Shown here: piece by piece, positions 1-8,091 of the stretch
Numbering within the stretch: position 1 is the first letter of the stretch
Layout: each line of letters starts with the position of its first letter
From: S012-113 sp965368405
GTDB taxonomy: Bacteria; Bacteroidota; Bacteroidia; Cytophagales; Cyclobacteriaceae
Reading direction: 5' to 3'
Length of the DNA: 12,474 bases
Assembly (NCBI GenBank): GCA_965368405.1
Contig: CBDUMS010000093.1
Coordinates: 1 to 12,474 of the forward strand
The notes under the pieces: model-generated
Told to the model about the DNA's origin: nothing
Seen by the model: only the letters and a program-made list of their open reading frames with translations
The model's database searches: none
Made by a program: the position numbers and the translations under genes

Positions 1-3000
1 ACAGTATTGTCTGGCAGGAAAAAACCATGTGTAGCAATGTGCAGAATATGGGGGGACTCGAGGTTTTTAAGATTTGCTTCGGATGCACCATTCCCCGTTA
101 AGATAATCGGGTCAATATTGCTGGTTTTAGCAAGGCTGTCAATGGTAGCGACCTCTATTCCAGTACCGGGCAGATCGCTGATGTCAAAATCATCAGACTC
201 AGTTGCCGTAAAGTTTGGATTTCCGATTAGATCAAGAATAAAGTTATCGTCTAGCGTGATATCGCTAGTTGCTAGTGTGATATCGCTGGTATTCGTGACA
301 TTATGAATAATGAGCTCGTCCAGTACATAAAGGTCATTCTCGGGATCGAACAGAGAACTAATATTAAGCTTATTATAGACCCCATCGGTTGATAAATAGA
401 TCATCTTAATGCCGGAGAGATTATCATGTATGGGTTTCCAAAATGCGTTGAAGGACTCTGTGTCTTTTCGTTTAAAGCGAATGCTGTTCTTATACAACTT
501 AATAAAGCGATCTTCTAAAAATCTGCCGTTCTCAAATAATACCAATTGCGGATTTGGCATATTGGGCTTAACAATAAGGGCTCCATACCAGATTGAGTCG
601 TTTCGTATATTCTTTTTTATTCTGATTATTTCAATGGCTGCTTCATCGGCCTTGAGCTTTGACTGAATTTTTTGCCAGGTTACCAAATCTCCGGGCATAC
701 TAGTCTCAAATAACTCTGATTTTAGGGAAAGTGACTTTTCTAGTGCATTTGCCTGATTTGCGACCTCATCTAGATTAATATTTGCAAGCGATAGTTCTTG
801 CTGCGACATGCTATAATATTTTGCTAAATTGGTTTTTAGCGCTAACCAGTCATTGTAAATACCAATAAGCTCCTGATCATTCGATCGCTCGATTGCTGCC
901 TTGATAGATCTAGACGATTTTAAAAGAATCGCCTTATGGTTTAATTGAAAATTATAGAGGTCGCCAATAATTGTAGGATCAGTTGCAGCGTACTCAGCCG
1001 CGAAGTCCTGGAAAGCGACAAAAGCTTCCTTGATTTTCGAATAATATTTACTTTTTTCCTGCTCACTTAGGTAAGGAAAGAAGCTTTCAATTTGAAAATC
1101 ATATTTTGCGATCGATTGACGGAAGTATTTCTTGGCGGATTCAAAATCACCCATTTTTTGATTTAGGACAGCGAGGTTATAGAGGGTATAAATATAATCG
1201 GGATGATTTTCTCCTAAGAGGTTACGCCGATTCGCTAAAACAGTCCCTAAGATGGCTTTCGACCGATCTAACTCATCGACCTCTTGTAAAAGTATTGCAA
1301 GGTTATGTAGTTTATTAGTATATGAGTTGCTCACATCCAAGCCATTATTCTTATCGATTTCCAGCGCTTTTTCTATAAGCTCAATTCCTTTTACAGGATC
1401 GCCATTTTTATTGTAGGCATTGGCTAAATTCTGGAGTGCCGTAGCGTAATACGGATGATTTTTCCCATAGAGTGAACCATACATGGGCAAGGCTTCTTTG
1501 TACAATATAATGGCGTCTTCATACGACTCTTCATACTGGCTGAGTGTTGCTAGGTTTTGAATTATATCGATTTGAAGATTTAAATTTTCCTTGGAGAAGA
1601 ATTTTGCTTTTGAATAGTAGAGTTTCGCCTTATCGAAATTGCCAATCGTTTGTTGGAAAATAGCGTAGGAGTTATATGTCGCTGCCAATGCCGAAGATGG
1701 TGTTTCATCATTTGATTCTAGGATTTTAATGGCGTTAGCGTAATAACCTTCTGCCTTACCGTAATCGCCTAACATTACATTAACTCTTCCAATTTGAACA
1801 AGATTTTCTCCATATGCTGTACTCGCAGTTAGCTTCTCTTTTTCGAGGTAGTCATTTATCGATCGATAGAGATTTAATGACTCATTAATTTGGCCTAAAT
1901 CCAGATATACCTTCGCCAATGCTTGTTGATATTGCAATAAATTGGGGTAGCTAGTAGCTGAGATTCTCTGCTCTAATACCTTCTTCGCCTCCAAATTGTA
2001 CCCAGCTGCTTGTAATAAAATGCCGTAATTAATCGCTAATTGACCCTCAAATTCAGATTTTGAAAGCATTCCTGTACTTATTACCTCTGAGTACGATTTG
2101 TTCGCTGCGGCTATCTGCTTCGTTTGAATATACAGGCCTAGGAGGTCTAACATCACGTTATACTTTAACAGAAACTCTTCATTTAAGTCCACCGCAATTG
2201 CTTTCGCTTCCAGTAAACTTTCTAAGGCAGTACCAGTATTTCCATTATAGAGATATACCTTAGATTCAACCAGTTTGGCTTCTGCCAACTTTGGATTTTG
2301 CTGTAAAGTTTCAAAGATTTCAACTGCTTTGGAGATGCCAGTGATATTAACATCGGAAGATCGCTTTAGGGAAATTCTGGCATCAAGCATCAAAGCTTCT
2401 GCAAATAAATCTTGGTCAGAAGTAGAGGATCTCACTTGGCTAAGAACCTTTTCCGCAGTTTGGGCGGCTAATTCATATTCGGCATTGGCAAACTGTGAGT
2501 AGGCCAGCGTTATCTGGTTTATGATAAGATTTTGGTTATTTGCTGAAGCACCATAAAGAGCGGTAACACTATCGGATTTGGCACTATTTCCGGTCTTGAG
2601 ATATATTACAGCTAATTGCTCATTTAATGCTTGTAAATCTTGAGTGCCATACCCCAAGCTTTGATATTTATTACTGGCCACTTCATAAGACTCTTCAGCC
2701 TTTGCGAAATTTTCCATTTTACTATATACCAGTGCTTCACCTTCCAGAACCTCCGCATAAATCTGATAAGAATCCAGTTCATTACTTTTTAGAATGTCTT
2801 CTAGCGATTGAAAAGTGCTTAAAGCTGAAACAAGCGACCCGCTTTGATAATATGCTTGCCCAATATTCAGCTGGTTATAAAGAAAGTCTTCTACACCGTC
2901 TTCGTGATTTATTAAATACTGGTTGGCCTCTTTTAAAGTGTTGATCGCTAGTTCATAGTTCGCCACCATTAGGTAGGCGTAACCAAGATCAGATTTATAC

Positions 3001-3482
3001 TGATTTAATTCCAAGTTCGTTGGCTCGGCATATTTTTGTACAATGCTTACCAATTCCTTGCTGTAATCAATCGCTTGCTCAAAGTCTTCTTTCCCGAGCA
3101 AATTATTAACCATCGTACTCAAAGAATTAGAATAAACAGAATCAGGTACTGTGGTCTCTTTGCAAAGCGCTAGCTCTTTTTTAGCGTATTCTATACCCTT
3201 ATTAAAGTCGCCTGTTTCATAACAGGTCACGCTAAGCAATTTAAGTGTGAATAAACGCTCATCATTGCTTGATGCTTGGGTTAAAGCTTGTTCTGCGGTG
3301 GAGAGTGTTATGGCAAAGTCATTTTCGGAATACGCCTGGATTGCTTGGTTATAACTCTGTTGCCAAGATTGTGAATAACTAAGTTGCGATATCGAAGTAA
3401 ATACAATCGTTAAAACAAGCAGATTTTTAAGTTGCGAAATCTGCAAAATATAGTTCTGTAGCATAGCCAATAAAAAACGCAT
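1..3482 (-). CDS. Secreted TPR-repeat CHAT-domain (caspase-like) protein, 3' end outside window
   Basis: The frame is open for 1160 codons from the ATG at 3480-3482 and runs off the left edge. The first ~38 residues look like a Sec signal peptide: a hydrophobic stretch LLVLTIVFTSI followed by LSYSQ, where cleavage is likely. Met7 is an alternative start. Residues ~40-850 are a long series of degenerate tetratricopeptide repeats. Two are kinesin-light-chain-like, with KNHPYYATALQNLA (~residue 680) and ENHPDYIYTLYNLA (~residue 760). A helical linker leads to a CHAT domain from ~residue 950: YLSTDGVYNKLNISSLFDP is the typical early strand-loop, and HIATHGFF carries the expected catalytic His1152. 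The partner Cys, normally in an SACET-like segment ~40-50 residues later, would lie outside the window. CHAT domains are caspase/separase-fold peptidases, and TPRs usually bind protein partners. Periplasmic or surface location is inferred from the signal peptide. The substrate is unknown. A CHAT domain that has lost its Cys cannot be excluded. Confidence 0.9.
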   Translation of the reverse strand, partial: MRFLLAMLQNYILQISQLKNLLVLTIVFTSISQLSYSQSWQQSYNQAIQAYSENDFAITLSTAEQALTQASSNDERLFTLKLLSVTCYETGDFNKGIEYAKKELALCKETTVPDSVYSNSLSTMVNNLLGKEDFEQAIDYSKELVSIVQKYAEPTNLELNQYKSDLGYAYLMVANYELAINTLKEANQYLINHEDGVEDFLYNQLNIGQAYYQSGSLVSALSTFQSLEDILKSNELDSYQIYAEVLEGEALVYSKMENFAKAEESYEVASNKYQSLGYGTQDLQALNEQLAVIYLKTGNSAKSDSVTALYGASANNQNLIINQITLAYSQFANAEYELAAQTAEKVLSQVRSSTSDQDLFAEALMLDARISLKRSSDVNITGISKAVEIFETLQQNPKLAEAKLVESKVYLYNGNTGTALESLLEAKAIAVDLNEEFLLKYNVMLDLLGLYIQTKQIAAANKSYSEVISTGMLSKSEFEGQLAINYGILLQAAGYNLEAKKVLEQRISATSYPNLLQYQQALAKVYLDLGQINESLNLYRSINDYLEKEKLTASTAYGENLVQIGRVNVMLGDYGKAEGYYANAIKILESNDETPSSALAATYNSYAIFQQTIGNFDKAKLYYSKAKFFSKENLNLQIDIIQNLATLSQYEESYEDAIILYKEALPMYGSLYGKNHPYYATALQNLANAYNKNGDPVKGIELIEKALEIDKNNGLDVSNSYTNKLHNLAILLQEVDELDRSKAILGTVLANRRNLLGENHPDYIYTLYNLAVLNQKMGDFESAKKYFRQSIAKYDFQIESFFPYLSEQEKSKYYSKIKEAFVAFQDFAAEYAATDPTIIGDLYNFQLNHKAILLKSSRSIKAAIERSNDQELIGIYNDWLALKTNLAKYYSMSQQELSLANINLDEVANQANALEKSLSLKSELFETSMPGDLVTWQKIQSKLKADEAAIEIIRIKKNIRNDSIWYGALIVKPNMPNPQLVLFENGRFLEDRFIKLYKNSIRFKRKDTESFNAFWKPIHDNLSGIKMIYLSTDGVYNKLNISSLFDPENDLYVLDELIIHNVTNTSDITLATSDITLDDNFILDLIGNPNFTATESDDFDISDLPGTGIEVATIDSLAKTSNIDPIILTGNGASEANLKNLESPHILHIATHGFFLPDNT

Positions 3483-3519
3483 TGTGTGTTAGGTGCGATT
3501 AAAAAAAATAGCCTAAATT

Positions 3520-3549
3520 CAAACTTATTCATTAAAATTTAATTTCCAA
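3520..3549 (-). promoter_or_regulatory. Candidate Bacteroidota promoter for the TPR-CHAT gene
   Basis: On the minus strand, TTG at 3549-3547 is followed after 19 nt by TAAGTTTG (3527-3520). This is an exact match to the Bacteroidota -7 consensus TAnnTTTG with a normal -33 spacing. Transcription would start near 3513, giving a ~30-nt A-rich leader with no Shine-Dalgarno site before the ATG at 3482, which is usual in this phylum. On the plus strand of the same 191-bp divergent gap no comparable box is seen for the CAP gene; the best candidate (TTG at 3569, weak TATTTATT at 3591) is poor. Confidence 0.5.
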
Positions 3550-3673
3550 GGTCACATTCGCGCTTTCCTTGATTTCTATAAATAATCTGATATTTATTTA
3601 AACTTTTCCATTTTAATGCAAGGTTCTAGGTAACAAAAAAGAGAATAAAACGTTGTAGATTGAACAAAACGCT

Positions 3674-4312
3674 ATGACTCTTATCTATCTTTCTTTAATG
3701 TTTTTTTTGTCTATTGATTCTCCATATCAAGGAATATGGACGAGGGCAGAATTAGAAATGGCGAATACGGCCAAGGATGTGGCCGGTTTATCCGATGAAG
3801 AAAAGCAGGTGATTATGTTGGTTAATTTAGCCCGAATCGATGGAAGCAGATATCTGCAATCCTATTTTCAGGAACATAACCAAACATCGTATGAAAAGAT
3901 GCTTCAATCAAAAAATAAATATATTGTTTCCTTGAGAAAAGATCTTGATGCTGTTAAAGGTTTGCCGATGCTTAAACCTGACCCGGGTTTGGCTAAATCT
4001 GCTCGTTACCATGCCAAGGATTCTGGTAAAAATGGACTGGTAGGGCACACCTCTTCGAATGGGACAGACTTTGGTAAGAGATTGCCAAAATATGTAAGGG
4101 GCTGGAATAGACTGGCCGAAAACTGTTCTTACGGCTATAATGATGCGGCTAATATTGTTGGTCAACTATTCCTTGATGAGAATGTTCCAAGTCTAGGTCA
4201 CAGAAAAACTATGATTGATCCAGCGTTAGAATATATTGGTGTAGCGATAGAACCGCACACAGAATATCGGTTTAATTGCGTAATGGACTTTTGTGCTAAG
4301 TTCAAAGACTAA
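3674..4312 (+). CDS. CAP/SCP-superfamily (PR-1/CRISP-like) protein, probably exported
   Basis: The product is 212 residues. After a hydrophobic N-terminus (residues 3-13) and a linker, a CAP domain spans roughly residues 40-207. Visible signatures are LARYHA-type helix SARYHAKDSG, GHTSS with His125, RLAENCSYG with Glu149, the segment LDENVPSLGHRKTMI with Glu169 and His176, and YIGVAI near the end. His125, Glu149, Glu169 and His176 fit the His/Glu cavity tetrad described for CAP proteins, where divalent metals can bind. Bacterial CAP proteins are usually secreted, and their biochemical role is mostly unknown. The ATG is the first in frame after a TAG at 3656. The N-terminus lacks basic residues, so the signal peptide is weak. 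The gene diverges from the TPR-CHAT gene and is followed by a terminator, so it is probably monocistronic. Family assignment is firm; function is unknown. Confidence 0.85.
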   Translation: MTLIYLSLMFFLSIDSPYQGIWTRAELEMANTAKDVAGLSDEEKQVIMLVNLARIDGSRYLQSYFQEHNQTSYEKMLQSKNKYIVSLRKDLDAVKGLPMLKPDPGLAKSARYHAKDSGKNGLVGHTSSNGTDFGKRLPKYVRGWNRLAENCSYGYNDAANIVGQLFLDENVPSLGHRKTMIDPALEYIGVAIEPHTEYRFNCVMDFCAKFKD

Positions 4313-4377
4313 TTATTAACAGAAACTTAATATCTAAAGTCGGGAAAAATTGGCTTGAGGTAGTACCTTTGAATCAG

Positions 4378-4398
4378 AAAACAACACAAGTGGTGTTG
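4378..4398 (-). terminator. Weak candidate terminator of the men operon
   Basis: On the minus strand CAACAC and GTGTTG (4398-4393 and 4387-4382) form a 6-bp stem with a 5-nt loop followed by TTTT. It lies ~90 nt downstream of the menE stop. The stem is short and the T run brief, so it is only a candidate for ending the menaquinone operon transcript. Confidence 0.35.
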
Positions 4399-4440
4399 CA
4401 GAGTTAGATGCGGTAGTAATGTTTAGCAGATTATCGCCAG

Positions 4441-4459
4441 GAGATTTAGAGTAAATCTC
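4441..4459. repeat. Perfect 8-bp inverted repeat (hairpin) upstream of the terminator
   Basis: GAGATTTA (4441-4448) and TAAATCTC (4452-4459) are perfectly complementary around a 3-nt loop GAG. No T run follows on either strand, so it is not a terminator alone. It stands 4 bp before the terminator stem and could protect the 3' end of the CAP transcript from exonucleases. Confidence 0.6.
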
Positions 4460-4463
4460 TGTT

Positions 4464-4487
4464 AGCTGGCAGTTGCCGGCTTTTTTT
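4464..4487 (+). terminator. Intrinsic terminator of the CAP gene
   Basis: AGCTGGC (4464-4470) pairs with GCCGGCT (4475-4481), seven pairs with one wobble, around loop AGTT. It is followed by a run of seven T (4481-4487). The T run overlaps the first bases of the menE stop codon (TAA read on the minus strand, 4486-4488), so the convergent genes share their 3' boundary. Confidence 0.8.
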
Positions 4488-5562
4488 ATGCCCAAAGATT
4501 TCGAAGTTCAAGGGTAGCTTTCCTATCGATTTTTCCAGTGGGGGTGTAGACAAAACGTGGCAGAAAGATAATCCTTCTCGGTTTTTCAAAACGCTCGAAG
4601 TAATCTTCCCAAGGAATCTTATTATAGAGTTCTTCATCCTCTGTCCCTTCAATGACGAGCTCGACTAGTTGCCCCAGTTTTTTATCAGGAGCAGCAGCAA
4701 CGAAAAAATTGTAGTTCAATTGTTGTTCTACCATCATCCATTGTGCTTTATTTTCTAGTAATTCAATTTGTAACTTAACTCCGCCGGAATTAATAACGTT
4801 GTCAAACCTTCCCAACCATTCAAACTTACGCTCCGATTTAAGTTCGACCAGATCGTTGGTTACTAGTGTTTCCCCATTGGTAACAGTGCTTGAAACGACA
4901 AGACACCCCTTATCATTTACCGAAATATTGGTTTCGTCGAATGCTGTATAAGTCGATTCAAGCTTTGGACTTAGCTGTCGCAAAGCAAAATGGGTTAATG
5001 TTTCGGTCATGCCAAAGGTAGCCCAAACAGATGCGGCACTCTGCGCTAACTCTTTTTGTAAGAGATAAGAAACAGGAGCGCCACCAACAATCGTCGCCCT
5101 CACCTTGTTTAATCTGTCTCGGGTTGAATCATTATTCAGTATTGCCTCGAGCTGGAGGGGTACGACCGCCAAGAAGTCAACTGGTTGCTCTACATAGAGT
5201 AGAGGATTGGCCATTGGTTCAACAGCGATAATCTTCGATCCGGCAACAAATCCTCTAACCAGCATCATTATGCCGGCAATGTATGCCGTGTTGAGGCATA
5301 CTAAAACCGTATCTTCAGGCACAAGTTTAAAAAACCGGATAGTTTGTTGTGCACTAGCAAGCATTTGCTCGCGGCTAAACTTTATTTCTTTTGGAGTGCC
5401 TGTAGATCCCGAGGTTTTAAGGCTAAATGTGGCTTGCCCATTTAGCCATTGCCGGCAGAATTGCAACGTTGCCGCTTCAAAATCGGAGTTTCCAGATACT
5501 TTGCCCGCTTTTATATCCTCATAAGCGATCTCCTGACCATTTAGGATGAGAATATCATTCAT
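4486..5562 (-). CDS. menE: o-Succinylbenzoate-CoA ligase (short form)
   Basis: The 358-residue product belongs to the acyl-adenylate (ANL) superfamily. It would activate o-succinylbenzoate with ATP and CoA to OSB-CoA in menaquinone synthesis. Visible core motifs are the P-loop TSGSTGTPK (50-58), TFGMTET (182-188), an Asp237 in TNDLVEL that would bind the ribose, GRFDNVINSGG (251-261), and TPTGKIDRK near the C-terminus with the catalytic Lys344. It is about 100 residues shorter than the E. coli enzyme, with most loss before the P-loop; this compact form is, to my knowledge, common in Bacteroidota. The general ANL fold could serve other acids, but the menB/menD/menF context makes MenE the clear choice. 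The ATG start lies 10 bp after the menB stop, so the gene is the last of the operon. Confidence 0.92.
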   Translation of the reverse strand: MNDILILNGQEIAYEDIKAGKVSGNSDFEAATLQFCRQWLNGQATFSLKTSGSTGTPKEIKFSREQMLASAQQTIRFFKLVPEDTVLVCLNTAYIAGIMMLVRGFVAGSKIIAVEPMANPLLYVEQPVDFLAVVPLQLEAILNNDSTRDRLNKVRATIVGGAPVSYLLQKELAQSAASVWATFGMTETLTHFALRQLSPKLESTYTAFDETNISVNDKGCLVVSSTVTNGETLVTNDLVELKSERKFEWLGRFDNVINSGGVKLQIELLENKAQWMMVEQQLNYNFFVAAAPDKKLGQLVELVIEGTEDEELYNKIPWEDYFERFEKPRRIIFLPRFVYTPTGKIDRKATLELRNLWA

Positions 5563-5572
5563 AACCTATTCG

Positions 5573-6397
5573 TTATGGGAATTTTGGGAATTTGTCCCAG
5601 TCCGGATCACGCTTCTCAAGGAAAGCGTTCTTACCTTCCTTAGCTTCATCCGACAAGTAGTAAAGCAGGGTGGCGTTACCCGCTAATTCCTGAATACCAG
5701 CTTGACCATCAAGCTCTGCATTGAATGAGCTCTTAAGCATTCTCAAGGCTAGCGGACTTCTGCTAATCATCTTTTTACCCCACGCTACATAAGTTTCTTC
5801 TAATTCCTCAAGGGGCACTACCTTGTTTACGAGACCCATGTCCTTCGCCTCAGTAGCATCATACTGATCACATAAAAACCAGATTTCACGTGCTTTCTTC
5901 TGCCCAACAATGCGTGCCAGGTACGATGCACCAAAACCTCCATCGAAACTGCCTACTTTCGGACCTGTCTGGCCGAATCGAGCATTTTCTGCAGCAATCG
6001 TTAAATCGCAGACAACATGTAGCACATGACCGCCACCAATAGACCATCCCGCAACGGCTGCGATTACCGGTTTGGGAATCGACCTGATTTGCTTTTGTAG
6101 GTCGAGGACATTGAGCCTTGGTACGGTATCGTCACCAACATATCCGCCATGGCCACGAACGCTTTGGTCGCCACCACTACAAAATGCCTTGCCTCCTTCG
6201 CCCGTAAATACAATTACCCTGATGCTTTCACTATCCCGGCAATAATTCATGGCCTCAATCATTTCAGCAACTGTTTTAGGAGTGAACGCATTATGTACCT
6301 CTGGGCGGTTTATGCTAATCCGTGCTATTCCTTCAAACTCATGAAATAGAATTTCATCAAATTTCTTTATTGCTTTCCAATTGTACTTTAATTCCAT
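5573..6397 (-). CDS. menB: 1,4-Dihydroxy-2-naphthoyl-CoA synthase
   Basis: The 274-residue crotonase-fold enzyme cyclises OSB-CoA to DHNA-CoA by an intramolecular Claisen condensation. It is a near full-length, strongly conserved MenB: INRPEVHNAF (29-38), CSGGDQ (73-78), the oxyanion-hole region GWSIGGGH (117-124), QTGPKVGSFDGG (143-154), RIVGQKKAREIWFLC, and the C-terminal GKNAFLEKRDPD. Gly145 in QTGPK, equivalent to Gly156 of E. coli MenB, marks the bicarbonate-dependent class. Ser150 and Asp152 of SFDGG match the catalytic Ser/Asp. The ATG start overlaps the end of menD by 10 bp in a different frame, suggesting translational coupling; menE follows after 10 bp. Confidence 0.97.
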   Translation of the reverse strand: MELKYNWKAIKKFDEILFHEFEGIARISINRPEVHNAFTPKTVAEMIEAMNYCRDSESIRVIVFTGEGGKAFCSGGDQSVRGHGGYVGDDTVPRLNVLDLQKQIRSIPKPVIAAVAGWSIGGGHVLHVVCDLTIAAENARFGQTGPKVGSFDGGFGASYLARIVGQKKAREIWFLCDQYDATEAKDMGLVNKVVPLEELEETYVAWGKKMISRSPLALRMLKSSFNAELDGQAGIQELAGNATLLYYLSDEAKEGKNAFLEKRDPDWDKFPKFP

Positions 6398-8091
6398 AGT
6401 TCGCTTATTTCCTTTTTTAAACTTTTTATTAATGATGTATTTGATTTTATATCTGTTTCGATTTCTAAGATTTTTGCTGTGCCGTCCCGTACCCAGAATT
6501 TATCTAAGCCTTTTGAAAGCCCATCGAGCGACCCGCAATGGTAATATTTTAAACCAAATTCTGTTGCCAGTGCCCTTGCCGATAAACTCTGCTCAGTCAG
6601 GAAGTACTCCTCATGCTCTGGTTGATCTGATGGACCGTTAATTATATCAAAGATTCCACCTCCATGATTATTGAGCACAATCACGCGTAAATTGTCTGGG
6701 ATATATTTATTCCAAAAAGCGTTTCTATCGTAGAAGAAAGCCATATCGCCGGTGATCAATAATGTGGTCTTATCTGATTCAAGAGCCGATCCTATTGCGG
6801 TGCTTGTACAGCCATCAATTCCACTTGTGCCTCTATTACTAAAAATCTCCACTTGTTGTCTGGTATGATCGAGCCCGTATATATTAGCCCAGCGTACCGG
6901 CATACTGTTAGCAAGGTGGATGTCGCAGGCTAGGGGTAGGTTTTCGAAGATAGCATAGGAGGCCGTAAATTCATTGAAATTTTGTCTTTGGGCAAAATTT
7001 GCAACAAAATCACGTGTTTTGGTTTGTAAATCGGCCCACTGGGCGATATAATCGTGATCGGCTTTAGCCGCTATCTCTGCGATACTTCGGCTTAGCTCAT
7101 AAATGGATGTCGGGATGATTTTTGTTAAAGACTTATACGTATCGGGAACGTAGCCATTTTCTTGTATATGCCAATGGATTTTTGGCTGGTAAGCACGCAG
7201 ATAAAGCTTTAAGTTTTTGGATATAGTAGATTTACCAAAAGTGATTAAAAGGTCAGGCCTTAACTGCTCCTTTACATCATCAGGTTGTACACCAATAAAA
7301 CTATCTGCGAGCGTAATATTATTTTGTATACAGTGCATATTAGAAAGTACATCACCAATAATTGGAATGTCCTTCTGTGCTGCAAATTCGCCAAGCGCCT
7401 CTACTTCACTATGACTTAGATGATCTTGACCCGCAAGAATCAACTTCTTTTTGCTATTTCTCCAATCCTCTACAAGACCTACCCAGTCAATATTACTAAC
7501 CGACTTCGTAGACTGAAGTTTCTGAATTATTTTGGGAGGCTTTGTATTGCCAGACTCCGTTGCGGTAGGATAGAAGGGTTCACGAAATGGTATATTGATA
7601 TGAACTGGTCCGGGCACACCGTTGGTTGCCAGAATCATTGCCTCATTAATAATACGGTCGAAATGCCAGCCAGCATCTTCATTAGTTGTGTCTACAGGGC
7701 AGTTGAATGACTTTTTTACATGACCTCCATAAATATTTTCTTGTCTAATTGTCTGACCATCCAGCTGATCAATCCATTCTGGTGGTCTGTCGGCTGTTAT
7801 TATGATTAACGGAATATTTTGATAAAATGCTTCGGCAACAGCAGGTGCATAATTATATGGGGCAGAACCCGAGGTACATGAAATCACTACGGGCTTTTTA
7901 CTTTTCTGACTAATACCTAATGCAATAAACGCAGCGGATCGCTCATCGCTAATGGTATATGTTTTAATATTTTTATTCCTAACAAAAGCATAGGTAAGTG
8001 GCGCATTCCTGGAGCCCGGAGATAATACAGCATCCTTCACCCCATGAGCATTACATATTGTGGCGATATTATGAATACTTTGATAGTTCAA
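6388..8091 (-). CDS. menD: SEPHCHC synthase, thiamine-diphosphate enzyme
   Basis: The 567-residue enzyme joins isochorismate and 2-oxoglutarate, with loss of CO2, to give SEPHCHC, the first committed step of menaquinone synthesis. The N-terminal Pyr domain shows SPGSRNAPL (24-32) and DERSAAF with Glu50, which would activate the thiamine ring. TADRPPE and DGQTIRQ are MenD hallmarks. The C-terminal PP domain has the ThDP/Mg motif running from GDM (448-450) to NN (474-475), followed by HGGGIF. The start is TTG at 8089-8091, directly after the TAG of menF in the same frame; no ATG or GTG in frame precedes SPGSR, and the 23 residues ahead of that motif are close to the family norm. Translation probably depends on ribosomes terminating at menF. 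The 3' end overlaps menB by 10 bp. Confidence 0.95.
   Translation of the reverse strand: MNYQSIHNIATICNAHGVKDAVLSPGSRNAPLTYAFVRNKNIKTYTISDERSAAFIALGISQKSKKPVVISCTSGSAPYNYAPAVAEAFYQNIPLIIITADRPPEWIDQLDGQTIRQENIYGGHVKKSFNCPVDTTNEDAGWHFDRIINEAMILATNGVPGPVHINIPFREPFYPTATESGNTKPPKIIQKLQSTKSVSNIDWVGLVEDWRNSKKKLILAGQDHLSHSEVEALGEFAAQKDIPIIGDVLSNMHCIQNNITLADSFIGVQPDDVKEQLRPDLLITFGKSTISKNLKLYLRAYQPKIHWHIQENGYVPDTYKSLTKIIPTSIYELSRSIAEIAAKADHDYIAQWADLQTKTRDFVANFAQRQNFNEFTASYAIFENLPLACDIHLANSMPVRWANIYGLDHTRQQVEIFSNRGTSGIDGCTSTAIGSALESDKTTLLITGDMAFFYDRNAFWNKYIPDNLRVIVLNNHGGGIFDIINGPSDQPEHEEYFLTEQSLSARALATEFGLKYYHCGSLDGLSKGLDKFWVRDGTAKILEIETDIKSNTSLIKSLKKEISELWN

Noticed and set aside
7..2944. Several plus-strand ORFs of 67-105 codons
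   Set aside because: They lie antisense to the continuous TPR-CHAT reading frame and show no domain, leader or composition of a real gene.
1..3482. TPR-CHAT gene as part of a type III-E CRISPR (Craspase) or gasdermin defence locus
   Set aside because: No CRISPR array, Cas7-11 or gasdermin-like gene is present, and the protein carries a signal peptide that would take it out of the cytoplasm.
3908..4165. Minus-strand ORF inside the CAP gene
   Set aside because: Shadow of a well-supported CAP-domain gene with no recognisable motif of its own.
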